In this document: positions 1 to 8,380 of the stretch, in pieces
Numbering within the stretch: the first letter of the stretch is position 1
Layout: every line of letters starts with the position of its first letter
Program-made: the position numbers and the translations under genes
Assembly (NCBI GenBank): GCA_023485545.1
Contig: JAMCZI010000024.1
Location: 1 to 45,854 of the forward strand
Length of the DNA stretch: 45,854 nucleotides
Direction of reading: 5' to 3'
DNA from: Candidatus Martarchaeota archaeon
Lineage (GTDB): Archaea > Micrarchaeota > Micrarchaeia > Micrarchaeales > Micrarchaeaceae
Notes under the pieces: generated by a model
What the model saw: the letters and a program-made list of their open reading frames with translations, nothing else
Database searches by the model: none
Told to the model about the DNA's origin: nothing

Positions 1-621
1 TTGAAATATGCAGTAGACAAAAAGCGCAAATCTGTCACTGTGATGCACAAGGGCAACATAATGAAGTATACAGAGGCGATGTTCAAGGAGTGGTCCTATG
101 ACGTTGCTAGGAGCGAATTTGGTGAACACATAGTCGAGGAGGGGGACCTTGCAGCCAAGTACGGCGGAAAGATGCCTGATGGGAAGATACTGTTCAATGA
201 CAGGATAGCAGACAACATGTTCCAGCAGGTAATAACGAGGCCCGAGGGTTATGACGTGATACTGGCGCCAAACCTTAACGGCGATTACATATCTGATGCA
301 ATAGGGGCGCTGATAGGAGATATCGGTCTTCTCGGAGGCGCGAACGTAGGCGACAGCGCGGGCATGTTTGAGGCGGTCCACGGCACGGCACCCAAATATG
401 CTGGCAAAAACGTCGCTAATCCTACCGGAATAATACGTGGTGGCGCCCTCATGCTGGACCATTTAGGAATGGTGGAAGCGCCCAAGCTAATCGAGAAGGC
501 GATAGATCAGGCAGTAGATGAGCAGAAAGTCACTCAGGACATAGCCAGATACATTGGGTGTAAGCCTATAGGCACGAAAGAGTTCGGCGACGTCATTGTA
601 AGCATAATATCTGGAAAATGA
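1..621 (+). CDS. icd: Isocitrate dehydrogenase (NADP type), C-terminal part, cut by window edge
   Basis: This is the C-terminal half of isocitrate dehydrogenase, which oxidatively decarboxylates isocitrate to 2-oxoglutarate in the TCA cycle. The visible 206 residues include HKGNIMKYTEAMFKEW near the start, the NLNGDYISDAIGALIG segment (around residues 92-107) and the coenzyme-binding EAVHGTAPKYAGKNVANPTG region (around 124-143). Full-length enzymes are about 400 residues and HKGNIMK lies mid-protein, so the TTG at position 1 is not the true start and the gene begins left of the window. It ends 12 bp before cydA on the same strand, so cotranscription is possible. The HGTAPKYAGKN signature points to the NADP-dependent bacterial/archaeal type. 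Isopropylmalate dehydrogenase is a related alternative but fits less well. Confidence 0.93.
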   Translation: MKYAVDKKRKSVTVMHKGNIMKYTEAMFKEWSYDVARSEFGEHIVEEGDLAAKYGGKMPDGKILFNDRIADNMFQQVITRPEGYDVILAPNLNGDYISDAIGALIGDIGLLGGANVGDSAGMFEAVHGTAPKYAGKNVANPTGIIRGGALMLDHLGMVEAPKLIEKAIDQAVDEQKVTQDIARYIGCKPIGTKEFGDVIVSIISGK

Positions 622-633
622 TAGATTGATCGC

Positions 634-1974
634 ATGATATCCCCGGTGATATTCGACAGGTTTGATATGGGATTCAGCCTTGCTGTCCACATACTGCTTG
701 TTATAATAGGAATGATACTGCCGGTCTTCATACTGTGCGCAGAAATAATAGGAACGAAGATGAAAGACAGGTATTATCTTACCCTGGCAAGAAGGCTCAC
801 TTTGGCTTTCGTAGTGTTTTTCGGGGTGGGAACGGCTTCTGGGACGCTCGTCGCAGCAAACCTCCTGTTTCTTTGGCCGAAGTTCATGTCGTTTGTTGGC
901 CAGGTAGCTATACTGCCAGTTTATGCAGAAGTTTTTGCGTTCTTCCTGGAAGCGGTTTTCATAGGCGTGTATATTTACTCGGCAGACAAGTTCAGGAGCA
1001 GGTATGCGCATGCAGCTGTGATGGTTCTGATAGCGGTTGGCGCCGCGCTCTCCGCAGTCTTCATAACAATGCTAAACGCATTCATGAATACGCCGACTGG
1101 GTTCAACATAAGTGCTTACCTTGCCACAGGGAAGCTTGCTGACCTGAACCCTCTTGCAGTTTTCAATACTCCCTCAACATGGGTGGAAGTCGCGCACGTT
1201 GTTGCGACATCGTACTTTGCAGGGATATTTGTACTTGTGGCGTATTTTGCATTTAGGCTTCTCGGCGCAGGAAAGCGCAATGAGGAAGTTAGAATATATT
1301 ACAGGAAAGCCATTTCTCTCGCGCTTGCAATTGCACTCTTTGCCACTCTTGCCGCAATAGCTACTGGGCTCATAACTATATCCTCATTGTACTCGATACA
1401 GCCAGAGAAATACGCTGCTCTTGAGCTTGACCTTTACCCAACTACACATGCTCCCGAGTTAATAGGCGGTTTTTACTCCAATGGAAATATAGCAGATGCA
1501 ATAGCCATACCTAACCTGCAAAGCATACTTGCGACAGGCAGTGCTGCGGGCGCGGTGCCAGGATTATCCTCTTACCCGAAAGATACTTGGCCACCGCTTT
1601 TTGTTCATTTCATGTTTGACATATTGGTGTTTTTCGCATTTGCAATGGGAGCGTTCTTCATACTGCTGCTCATACTAAAATTCGCCAAGGTGGATTTGCT
1701 TAGGAACAGGTATGTCATGTATCTCTACATTATAGCTGCGGCCGTTGCTGTTTTCCTCCTCGAAGATGGATGGATCATGTCGGAGGTTGGGAGGCAACCT
1801 TGGATTATATATGGTGTCATGACAGTTGCTCAGGCAGCTAACTACTCTGCAAGCACGATACCGATAGCAATAGCGGTAGTCCTGTTTTATGCATTCATAC
1901 TCCCATTTACTGCTTTCATACTCAAACTGATATTCGCCAATAGGCAACTGGAATCTGACCTGGGGATTAAATGA
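634..1974 (+). CDS. cydA: Cytochrome bd oxidase subunit I (CydA)
   Basis: This is the quinol-oxidising, heme-bearing subunit of cytochrome bd, a membrane terminal oxygen reductase. It has 446 residues and about nine membrane helices. Visible landmarks are FDRFDMGFSLAVH with His19 (heme b595 ligand in E. coli numbering), Glu99 and Glu106, His188 in the STWVEVAHVVA helix (heme b558 ligand), a Q-loop with Lys259 and Glu264 at the spacing of the E. coli quinol-binding Lys252/Glu257 pair, and the signature GWIMSEVGRQPW at 379-390. The segment that should hold the Met ligand of heme b558 reads HFMFDILVFF, with Leu331 where I expect Met (see findings). It overlaps cydB by 4 bp (ATGA), so the two are translationally coupled. 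Identification is firm; quinol specificity is inferred. Confidence 0.93.
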   Translation: MISPVIFDRFDMGFSLAVHILLVIIGMILPVFILCAEIIGTKMKDRYYLTLARRLTLAFVVFFGVGTASGTLVAANLLFLWPKFMSFVGQVAILPVYAEVFAFFLEAVFIGVYIYSADKFRSRYAHAAVMVLIAVGAALSAVFITMLNAFMNTPTGFNISAYLATGKLADLNPLAVFNTPSTWVEVAHVVATSYFAGIFVLVAYFAFRLLGAGKRNEEVRIYYRKAISLALAIALFATLAAIATGLITISSLYSIQPEKYAALELDLYPTTHAPELIGGFYSNGNIADAIAIPNLQSILATGSAAGAVPGLSSYPKDTWPPLFVHFMFDILVFFAFAMGAFFILLLILKFAKVDLLRNRYVMYLYIIAAAVAVFLLEDGWIMSEVGRQPWIIYGVMTVAQAANYSASTIPIAIAVVLFYAFILPFTAFILKLIFANRQLESDLGIK

Positions 1975-2939
1975 ACATGATATACCTGCTCAACCACGCG
2001 ATATTTGCCGCATTCCTGTCTCTGATAGTTGTTGAGGTCGGAATAAGCGTGTTAGGGCTTGCAGGCTATAAGGAGTACTGGAGGAGAATGAAACCTTATC
2101 TTATGCCGATGTGGGAGATAAATGGCACTTTCGCCGTATTCTACATTGTCGCTTTCGAAGCAATGTATCCACAGTTGCTGACGCTTGTTGGAACTGCATA
2201 TATAGCGCCTGCACTCATTGCTGGCCTGTTTTTCATACTTCGTAATGCTTTCCTTTCATACAGCGAATACATAGGATCTGAGCAGCACGAGAGGAGGCTT
2301 GTCAAGGTATATAGTATTTCTACAGTCATAGTGGCTGTTCTTGCAGTCTCAATATTCACTTCTGCAGTAAGCGGTTCTGGTGTGAGCGTGCCGCTCCAGA
2401 GCATTTCAGTAGCGGCATTCTTGAACGCTTTCAACATACTTGCAATACTGTCAATTGTTCTAATAGCAATTTTCTGCACAAAAGTGCTGTTTGGCTTCGG
2501 CGGCAATGCGGTTCTTGATATAGGAATAGCCGCGTTAGGGATTGTGGCAATGATAATAGGGGCGTACGCCGGCCCTTCATACCTGCTATTCTCGCTCAGG
2601 TCTAACTTTGACCTTGCTCTATTTGTATCCGAGTTGCTCTTCCTTTTCGTAGTAGCAGTACTGCATGTTTCGAGAAAGAAACTTGCGAGGTTCCTTGTGA
2701 TTCCTTGGCTTTTCAGCGCCATTTTTGCCTTTACAGTATTTCAGTATCCTTACCTTTTTGGGATGGAGGTAAACATGCTTTCATATACTACCAGCGGTGC
2801 AGTTTCTGGCTACGTTGTCTCTATAACTGTTGCCGGGGGGCTGATGCTGGCAGTTTCGCTGCTGTTCCTGCTGCATATGGCCATGAGAAAGCCTGTACTT
2901 ACCCTTTCGGTGAGCCGACGAAGTCGGAAAAAAGCTTGA
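1971..2939 (+). CDS. cydB: Cytochrome bd oxidase subunit II (CydB)
   Basis: This is the second membrane subunit of cytochrome bd oxidase and pairs with CydA. It has 322 residues and about eight predicted hydrophobic helices, and ends in a basic cytoplasmic tail (SRRSRKK). The segment PMWEINGTFAVFYIVAFEAM resembles the CydB helix that packs against CydA. Position is the strongest evidence: it starts inside the cydA stop codon (ATGA overlap). Sequence conservation is low, as is usual for CydB. Its last 41 bp overlap the 3' end of the convergent prenyl synthase gene. No CydX-like small subunit is visible next to it. Confidence 0.85.
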   Translation: MNMIYLLNHAIFAAFLSLIVVEVGISVLGLAGYKEYWRRMKPYLMPMWEINGTFAVFYIVAFEAMYPQLLTLVGTAYIAPALIAGLFFILRNAFLSYSEYIGSEQHERRLVKVYSISTVIVAVLAVSIFTSAVSGSGVSVPLQSISVAAFLNAFNILAILSIVLIAIFCTKVLFGFGGNAVLDIGIAALGIVAMIIGAYAGPSYLLFSLRSNFDLALFVSELLFLFVVAVLHVSRKKLARFLVIPWLFSAIFAFTVFQYPYLFGMEVNMLSYTTSGAVSGYVVSITVAGGLMLAVSLLFLLHMAMRKPVLTLSVSRRSRKKA

Positions 2940-3984
2940 AAACCATTGAGGTATACTCGTTGTCCGGTAGCGTAGAGGAATTTTTCTGGTATACCTGAAT
3001 GCCTTCTGACATGTGGATACGGAACTGCTCGTTTGCGTAGCCAAGCGACCCGTATTTCTCTACCAGGGAGGATATAGCCGCAATATCTCCGGGGGTTTTC
3101 TCCTCAGGGAGCTTAGAGAATACGCTCTCCATCAGGCGTTTTTCGGCCTGTGTAGAATTAGCATATGCGTGTATAGTGACTATAGTCGGCTGGCCTTCCT
3201 TCATGTCATATAAATAATCATCGATGTCGTCTTTTATCTGGAACGCTACCCCGAAACTTGTGCCTATTTTTTCGATAAGCTTCAACTGCTCCTCCGATGC
3301 ACCGCCTATAATTGCGCCCATTATAGCAGGACCGTATATCGTGTATGCGGCAGTCTTCTTAGTCACTATCTCAAGATACGCATCGTATGTAGCCTCGTCT
3401 ATTCCCTTTAGGGCTTTTATGTAGGTTTTTGGGTATGCTGATATCTGGCGAGGCTTGAACATATTTTCAAGCGCTTGGCCTATGAACGTGGTGTCAGAAA
3501 ACTCTATGAATTTTTTATACACCAAAATTCCTTTTTCGCCGTTGTTCAGTGCATATTCATGTAGCATGTTCCACATTGCACTTATCAGGAATTGGGGCGT
3601 TATGAAGGTGTTGTTGAACCCATATACCTTGTGAAATGCCGGCTTTCCCCTCCTGATTTCGGTGCCGTCAATCATGTCATCTATCTGCAGGACGAAATCC
3701 TCCGAAAGCTGTATTGCAGAAGCTGGAGCAAGTATTGCGCTATCTGGCGCCCCGAACATCTTTGCGAATATCCACACAAGCTTAGGTCGTATGTATCTAC
3801 CCTTTCTTTTAGTATAATCGGTTACCATTCCGCGTATTTCAGGATGCGAATCGATAAAACGCGGCTCGATTTCATTGATTATTGTGGAGTAGACCAAGCG
3901 CTCAACTTTTGTCGAAACTTCCTCAAATGTCTCCTCTGAGCGTATCGCATAGCTGTGACGCTCTGCTAATGTCTTGGTATCCAT
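2899..3984 (-). CDS. idsA: Geranylgeranyl/farnesyl diphosphate synthase
   Basis: This trans-prenyltransferase extends allylic diphosphates with isopentenyl diphosphate to make the C15-C20 precursors of archaeal lipids and quinone tails. It has 361 residues. The first aspartate-rich motif is DDMID (102-106), followed by RRGKP, and the second is DDIDD (252-256) in FQIKDDIDDY. An aromatic residue (Phe97) sits five positions before the first motif, which in archaeal enzymes usually limits the chain to about C20, so geranylgeranyl diphosphate is the likely product (inference). It is convergent with cydB and shares 41 bp with it. A TATA-like TTATATATCTTATAAG lies just upstream on the minus strand (about 3998-4013), so the transcript has a short leader or none. 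Confidence 0.9.
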   Translation of the reverse strand: MDTKTLAERHSYAIRSEETFEEVSTKVERLVYSTIINEIEPRFIDSHPEIRGMVTDYTKRKGRYIRPKLVWIFAKMFGAPDSAILAPASAIQLSEDFVLQIDDMIDGTEIRRGKPAFHKVYGFNNTFITPQFLISAMWNMLHEYALNNGEKGILVYKKFIEFSDTTFIGQALENMFKPRQISAYPKTYIKALKGIDEATYDAYLEIVTKKTAAYTIYGPAIMGAIIGGASEEQLKLIEKIGTSFGVAFQIKDDIDDYLYDMKEGQPTIVTIHAYANSTQAEKRLMESVFSKLPEEKTPGDIAAISSLVEKYGSLGYANEQFRIHMSEGIQVYQKNSSTLPDNEYTSMVFKLFSDFVGSPKG

Positions 3985-3994
3985 ACTGCACTAT

Positions 3995-4014
3995 CGCCTT
4001 ATAAGATATATAAG
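3995..4014 (-). promoter_or_regulatory. TATA-type promoter for the prenyl diphosphate synthase gene
   Basis: On the minus strand this reads AGCTTATATATCTTATAAGG, an A/T-rich TATA-like element about 15-25 bp before the ATG at 3984. The spacing predicts a very short leader or leaderless transcript. It abuts the stop codon of the upstream membrane-protein gene. Assignment is by sequence and position only. Confidence 0.45.
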
Positions 4015-4015
4015 C

Positions 4016-4465
4016 TTACTTCCTGGCCTTCATTAGAAGGAGAATTGCAGCTATTGCTGAGAAAACAAGCATTGCAGTGAACGCGAAGGATGTTGAGAAA
4101 AGGGAAGGTGTTCCTCGAGCGCCAAAGCCGAAGAGATATGACCAGCCTATGCCTGACGATATGTTTATCCCTGGATCGAACTTTGTAAATGGGAGTCCAA
4201 GGGCCGCATCTAGTATAAAGAGTATCACAGCCAGTATGTTTATCGAACCCAGCAGCTTTGAATATGTCTTTGTGCTTCCAGCTAGGAAGCCAAATACGCC
4301 CAATGCAAGCACTATCGTTATTGCTATGTAAAGCAGAAGCCCGATCCAGTGAAGTATGCCGCTGCTGTAAAGGAGCTTGTCGAAGAATAGCAGATAAAAC
4401 GCCGCCACTAGCTCAATTAAAAGAGAGATTGACAAAATTTTGTCTGGTTTATTCATTGTAGGCAT
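4016..4465 (-). CDS. Hypothetical four-helix membrane protein
   Basis: I do not recognise this 149-residue protein. It has four hydrophobic stretches: about residues 9-28, 38-64, 72-92 and 124-146. A soluble-looking loop (LPFTKFDPGINISSG and following) lies between helices three and four, and the C-terminus is short and basic (MKARK). The architecture recalls small DoxX- or DUF-type archaeal membrane proteins, but no diagnostic motif is visible. It is divergent from the secreted protein gene at 4526, and the 60 bp between them probably holds both promoters. The ATG at 4465 is the first in frame; a second at codon 4 is an alternative. Confidence 0.6.
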   Translation of the reverse strand: MPTMNKPDKILSISLLIELVAAFYLLFFDKLLYSSGILHWIGLLLYIAITIVLALGVFGFLAGSTKTYSKLLGSINILAVILFILDAALGLPFTKFDPGINISSGIGWSYLFGFGARGTPSLFSTSFAFTAMLVFSAIAAILLLMKARK

Positions 4466-4525
4466 TAGGTTACTATTGGAAAGTTAATTTTAATAAAGTT
4501 ACTAACTTAATAGTATTGTGATTAC

Positions 4526-5632
4526 ATGAAAAGATTTTTGGGCTTTATTTTTGCAGTAGCTGCATTCTCCATGCTTATAGGAACAAGCGCAGCTGCTGGT
4601 ATAGGCACTTCTTCGATAATAGTCAACAGCAGCAGCACTTCATTGACGGCTGGCGGCTCGACAAGCATAGCATACATCGTAAACCTGACAAGCGGCTCTC
4701 CGTGGGGAACAACAATAGCGGCTTCAAACGCCGGCGCACTCAGCAGCGATGGGATAACGCTTTCATTCAGCGATAGTTATGGCGATCCCACATACTCCGG
4801 CACATTAAGCATAGCCACGTCGCCCTCGACGCCAAGCGGCGTATACAACATAAGTCTTGCAGCGACAGGTGACGACCCGTCAAGCGCCCCTACAGTTATT
4901 GCACTTACTGTTTCAGGAAAACCGTCAACTAACGTTTCAAGCGTTACAACTACCGTAAAGCCTGTTACTCCGGATTATTTCAGCGTAATTAGCAAGGCTA
5001 CATTTGCAGTAAACGGAAGCGCAGGAGGGACTTTTACGCTGAATCACGTGATAACAGCAGTAATACCAGCGAACACATTTGTTTCTGAGAACGGCAATGT
5101 AATACGCAACTACAATTTCAGCATAATAGACTTTTCAGTTCCATCTTCGCTTTCCGGACCAAACTCGTCACTCGTACCATACGGAGCGTACGCATTTGCG
5201 GTCAACGGACAGGTAAACGGCAGCATATCATTCGTTAACTCAATAGGCAAATTCCAGGCGATAAAGAGCCTTGTGGTTGGAGGGCCAAATGACACGAGCT
5301 GGACGTATCTTGGAGGTGCTTACAACGGAAGCACATACAAAGGAGGAAAGTATACCGCAGCTGATGTATGGACCCATCCGAATAATTCGGTTATGGTCAA
5401 CGACGTATTCTTCAAGCCGGTAATGTGGGTATTTGAAGAGCCTGCGCCAAAGGCTACCACAACGGTCCCAACGACTACTGCGCCAGTTACGGTGTCGAAG
5501 GCCACTACAGTTCCAACGACAGTAAGTGCAACCCCGTATCCTGGATCCAGTGAAGGAGTCATAGCTGCCATAGTAGTGATAATAGTAGTTATTGCTGCGG
5601 TGGCTATCTTCGCTTTGAGAAAGAAGAAGTAA
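4526..5632 (+). CDS. Secreted, C-terminally membrane-anchored surface protein
   Basis: This 368-residue protein looks like an envelope protein. It has an N-terminal signal peptide (MKRFLGFIFAVAAFSMLIGT, cleavage probably after the Ala-rich stretch near residue 24), a Ser/Thr/Gly-rich beta-type ectodomain with many N-x-S/T sequons, a Thr/Pro stalk at about 305-335 (TTVPTTTAPVTV), and a C-terminal helix (AAIVVIIVVIAAVAIFAL) followed by RKKK. The order signal-ectodomain-stalk-helix-basic tail is typical of archaeal surface glycoproteins. The sequons are plausible substrates for the AglB encoded in this window (inference). Residues 30-130 resemble an Ig-like or bacterial-type beta sandwich, but I cannot name the family. 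A TATA-like TTTTAATAAA lies about 30 bp before the ATG. Confidence 0.65.
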   Translation: MKRFLGFIFAVAAFSMLIGTSAAAGIGTSSIIVNSSSTSLTAGGSTSIAYIVNLTSGSPWGTTIAASNAGALSSDGITLSFSDSYGDPTYSGTLSIATSPSTPSGVYNISLAATGDDPSSAPTVIALTVSGKPSTNVSSVTTTVKPVTPDYFSVISKATFAVNGSAGGTFTLNHVITAVIPANTFVSENGNVIRNYNFSIIDFSVPSSLSGPNSSLVPYGAYAFAVNGQVNGSISFVNSIGKFQAIKSLVVGGPNDTSWTYLGGAYNGSTYKGGKYTAADVWTHPNNSVMVNDVFFKPVMWVFEEPAPKATTTVPTTTAPVTVSKATTVPTTVSATPYPGSSEGVIAAIVVIIVVIAAVAIFALRKKK

Positions 5633-5742
5633 TCATTTCGGCGCTTTCTTTCTTTGCGCCTTTCTTTCGTTCGAATCCTGCATCAAACGTGACCATAGTG
5701 TGGTACGTTTTATCACAGGAGTAAAGAAGCTTGAGATGGGCC
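5633..5742. other. Convergent intergenic spacer with pyrimidine-rich tract
   Basis: This spacer lies between the 3' ends of the surface-protein gene and the aldo/keto reductase gene. Right after the first stop is a T/C-rich run (CTTTCTTT repeated, about 5645-5672) that may act as a T-tract terminator on the plus strand. A perfect 7-bp inverted repeat, ATGGGCC-TCAT-GGCCCAT (5736-5753), covers the stop codon of the reductase on the minus strand. I see no gene here. Confidence 0.4.
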
Positions 5743-6552
5743 TCATGGCCCATTCGGTAAAAAAGAGTCTATTTTTTTGAGATCGCCTTCCGGTAGCTCT
5801 ATGCTACCAGATTCGACGTTTTGCTTTGTGTGAAGGTAACTCGACGCTTTTGGTATTGCGACCACATTAGGTTTCGAAATTAGCCATGCAAGAGCCACCT
5901 GCGATGCGCTGATACCGTGTTTTGTCCCAATTTCGCTGAGCAAAGCCCCAACAGGAGCGTATTTCTTTGTAAATATTGCACCGCGTGCGAGAGGGCTGTA
6001 AGCTATTAGCGTTATATGATTTTCTTTCATGTAGTTTGACAGCCCATTTTCTGGAGTGCGGACAAGTATGCTGTATTCTATCTGGTTTGAAACTATATCA
6101 TTTGACTTGAGCGCAGCCTGCGCCTCTTCCAGCTCTTTAATGTCGAAATTGCTTACTCCTATGTGCCTTACTTTGCCATCCTTGACAAGCTGCTCCATCG
6201 CAGACATTGTTTCGGCTATTGGTATGGATTTGTTTGGCCAATGCAGCTGATAAAGGTCTATTTGCTTGATGCCGATGCGTTTCAGGCTTGCGTTGCAAGA
6301 TTTTATGACATCTTCTTTATGGAAATTGTGTGGAGAGACCTTTGTTGCAACGAATACATTTGAACCTTTTATCGCCTCGCCAACTAGTTCCTCTGTGCCA
6401 TACATTTCTGCAGTGTCGACGAATCCAGCGCCGTTTGAAATAGCATACCTTATGCTTTCAATCTCATTCTGGCGCTCGAATCCTAGCTTCCATGTGCCTA
6501 CGCCTATCACAGGAAGCTTTTCGCCTGTCCTGCCCAATTCCTTAAGCTTCAA
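5743..6552 (-). CDS. Aldo/keto reductase
   Basis: This is a TIM-barrel NAD(P)H-dependent oxidoreductase of the aldo/keto reductase superfamily, 269 residues long. The catalytic tetrad is visible: Asp46 and Tyr51 in FVDTAEMYG, Lys71 in FVATKV and His104 in YQLHWPN. HIGVSNFD and the nucleotide-binding IPKASS near the C-terminus are also present. The short length suits the bacterial/archaeal 2,5-diketogluconate reductase-like branch. The substrate cannot be read from sequence. It is divergent from the FtsJ-type gene at 6604, with 51 bp between, and convergent with the surface protein gene. Confidence 0.92.
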   Translation of the reverse strand: MKLKELGRTGEKLPVIGVGTWKLGFERQNEIESIRYAISNGAGFVDTAEMYGTEELVGEAIKGSNVFVATKVSPHNFHKEDVIKSCNASLKRIGIKQIDLYQLHWPNKSIPIAETMSAMEQLVKDGKVRHIGVSNFDIKELEEAQAALKSNDIVSNQIEYSILVRTPENGLSNYMKENHITLIAYSPLARGAIFTKKYAPVGALLSEIGTKHGISASQVALAWLISKPNVVAIPKASSYLHTKQNVESGSIELPEGDLKKIDSFLPNGP

Positions 6553-6603
6553 AGCTACACCTATTTTTATTATGCTGCCTAAATTAATAAAGCTGGTGCG
6601 TCA

Positions 6604-7533
6604 GTGGCGGAATATATAGTTAGGGCTTCGGACAGATTTGCAGGAGCGCTGAGATTCGAACTTGGATGGTGCAGGAGACTTGGCACAGATACCTACCTGT
6701 ACGAGGGAGACATACCTGAAGATCCAGTATTCGTTCATAAAGCATACAGGATAGAGGCAAAATGTGGCCTGGATTTTGATTCAATCAGCAAATCAATTGC
6801 TGAAGTACTTCCGTCAGGGAAGAGCTTCGCGATAGAATGCCAACTTGTCGGAAAGGAGGGCGCAGGGCGTGCCAAGCTTGGCTTTGGAAGCAGAGAGATA
6901 GAAGTGCGCACTGGCAAACTGCTCGAAAACTCAGGTTTTATCGCAGACCTCGACAAACCAGATGTGATTGTTGAAATCGTCGCAGTTGGTAATGCAGCTT
7001 ATATCAGCATCTTAGAAGGATCGAGAAGAAACCCACACAGCATAAGAAAGTACCTTAACAGGGCTGAGAAAAAGTTCATAGAAGCTTATGAGGTATTCGG
7101 ACTTCGAGACTTTAGCATAAGGAATGCACTAGACATAGGCGCCGCGCCGGGGGGCTTCAGCAAGGCAATGGCGGAACTTGGCATCTCGGTAGTTTCAGTG
7201 GATCCTGGAGAACTGGATCCTATTCTGAAGGGTATTGAAAAAATAAGGCACGAAAAGGTCAGGGCAGAGAATTTCAAGGCTGACAGCAATTTCGACATTA
7301 TAACCGATGACATGAATATGCATCCTGTGCAGTCTGCCAGAATAGCGGCCTCTTTTTCGAAAAATCTTGAAGGCAGCAGGCTGCTCCTCATGACAGTTAA
7401 GTGCCCAACAAGGAATCCGGTTAAGTATATGGAGGCAGCTATGGCTGAACTGGAGGGGATATTTAGGAACTTCAGGTTCAAGCACCTAGAATCCAACAAA
7501 TCGGAGGTTATGATGCTCTGCGAGAAAATTTAG
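6604..7533 (+). CDS. FtsJ/RrmJ-type RNA 2'-O-ribose methyltransferase with N-terminal RNA-binding region
   Basis: This 309-residue protein has a Rossmann SAM-methyltransferase domain in its C-terminal half. The SAM-binding motif is ALDIGAAPGGFSKAMAELG (about 175-193), followed by VVSVDPGEL. The FtsJ catalytic K-D-K-E set is plausible: a Lys in YLNRAEKKF, Asp in ITDDMNMH, Lys in MTVKCPTRN and Glu in NKSEVMML. The N-terminal 130 residues could be a degenerate THUMP-like domain, giving an RlmM-like organisation (inference). The likely product is 2'-O-methylated rRNA or tRNA. The start is GTG at 6604 with no strong ribosome binding site. Confidence 0.8.
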   Translation: MAEYIVRASDRFAGALRFELGWCRRLGTDTYLYEGDIPEDPVFVHKAYRIEAKCGLDFDSISKSIAEVLPSGKSFAIECQLVGKEGAGRAKLGFGSREIEVRTGKLLENSGFIADLDKPDVIVEIVAVGNAAYISILEGSRRNPHSIRKYLNRAEKKFIEAYEVFGLRDFSIRNALDIGAAPGGFSKAMAELGISVVSVDPGELDPILKGIEKIRHEKVRAENFKADSNFDIITDDMNMHPVQSARIAASFSKNLEGSRLLLMTVKCPTRNPVKYMEAAMAELEGIFRNFRFKHLESNKSEVMMLCEKI

Positions 7534-7644
7534 TAGAAATTAATTTGCACTTTTGATTTATTTGGAAATCCATCTTTTGCTTTGGGGAAATAGTATGTTG
7601 CAGATAATGTAAAAATGTTATTGACATATAGTCTTATGATTTAT

Positions 7645-8376
7645 ATGCCAGAGGTAAAAGAGATAATAGGTGGGTTTCTAATTCTGTCAAACAGGGTGCG
7701 CCTTGGAATTTCTCCTGTGATACAAGTAAAGGGCAGGCACAATATAGTATATGACACTGGCGGCCCAAACGCTAAACAGTATCTAGCAAAGGAGCTTGAA
7801 AGACAAAAAATAGATCCTAAGAAAGTTGATACCTTGATAATATCTCACTCGCACTGGGATCACGCAATGAATCCCGACTTATTTCCTAACGCAAAGATCT
7901 TTATCGGCAAATCCGAATATGAATACGGAAAAAATATAATGAAATCAGATTGGGCAACACCTTCTTATATAAACAGGCTCTATGACGGCCGCAATAAAGA
8001 GCTGGTTGATTCTGAATTTGAAATAGAAAGTGGGGTAAAAATTATCGGCATACCGGGTCATACTCCAGGTACGCTCGGGCTTGAGGTCGAGACGAAGAAA
8101 GGAACTGCAGTATTGGGCAGCGATGCGTTGTTCAGCGCGAAGTCATTCTTGGCTGGAATACCGCTACTAGTGTTTCACAGCAAACAGAAAGCCAAGGAAA
8201 GCATGAAGCGCATGAAAAAAGAGGGTTCGCTATTCTACCCTGGCCATGATAGGCCATTCACATTTGATGGCAAGAATATTAAATTTATAAGCGACAGCGT
8301 CTTCGACATGCAAATTGTAATGCCTCCGGGGATGGATAATCTGCATTACCATATAGATACACGAAAGTTAAAATGA
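7645..8376 (+). CDS. Metallo-beta-lactamase-fold hydrolase
   Basis: This is a metal-dependent MBL-fold hydrolase. In the numbering of the 253-residue ORF that opens at 7615, the metal ligands are HSHWDH (78-83), His149 in GIPGHTPGTLG, Asp170 in LGSDALF and His211 in FYPGHDRP, so both metal sites look complete. The open frame starts at 7615, but the first ten codons look like AT-rich leader, so I place the start at the internal ATG at 7645 (MPEVKEIIGG). The later ligand spacing resembles the MBLAC1 / AHL-lactonase-like group, but the substrate is unknown. It faces a second MBL-fold gene whose stop lies 4 bp away. Confidence 0.82.
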   Translation: MPEVKEIIGGFLILSNRVRLGISPVIQVKGRHNIVYDTGGPNAKQYLAKELERQKIDPKKVDTLIISHSHWDHAMNPDLFPNAKIFIGKSEYEYGKNIMKSDWATPSYINRLYDGRNKELVDSEFEIESGVKIIGIPGHTPGTLGLEVETKKGTAVLGSDALFSAKSFLAGIPLLVFHSKQKAKESMKRMKKEGSLFYPGHDRPFTFDGKNIKFISDSVFDMQIVMPPGMDNLHYHIDTRKLK

Positions 8377-8380
8377 CTGC

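Noticed and set aside
487-1011. 174-codon minus-strand frame over icd/cydA
   Set aside because: It is antisense to two well-recognised genes with conserved motifs and has a shadow-like composition.
5736-5753. ATGGGCC-TCAT-GGCCCAT as a terminator hairpin
   Set aside because: It spans the stop codon of the aldo/keto reductase and has no following T-tract on that strand. Archaeal termination does not need hairpins, so chance is likely.
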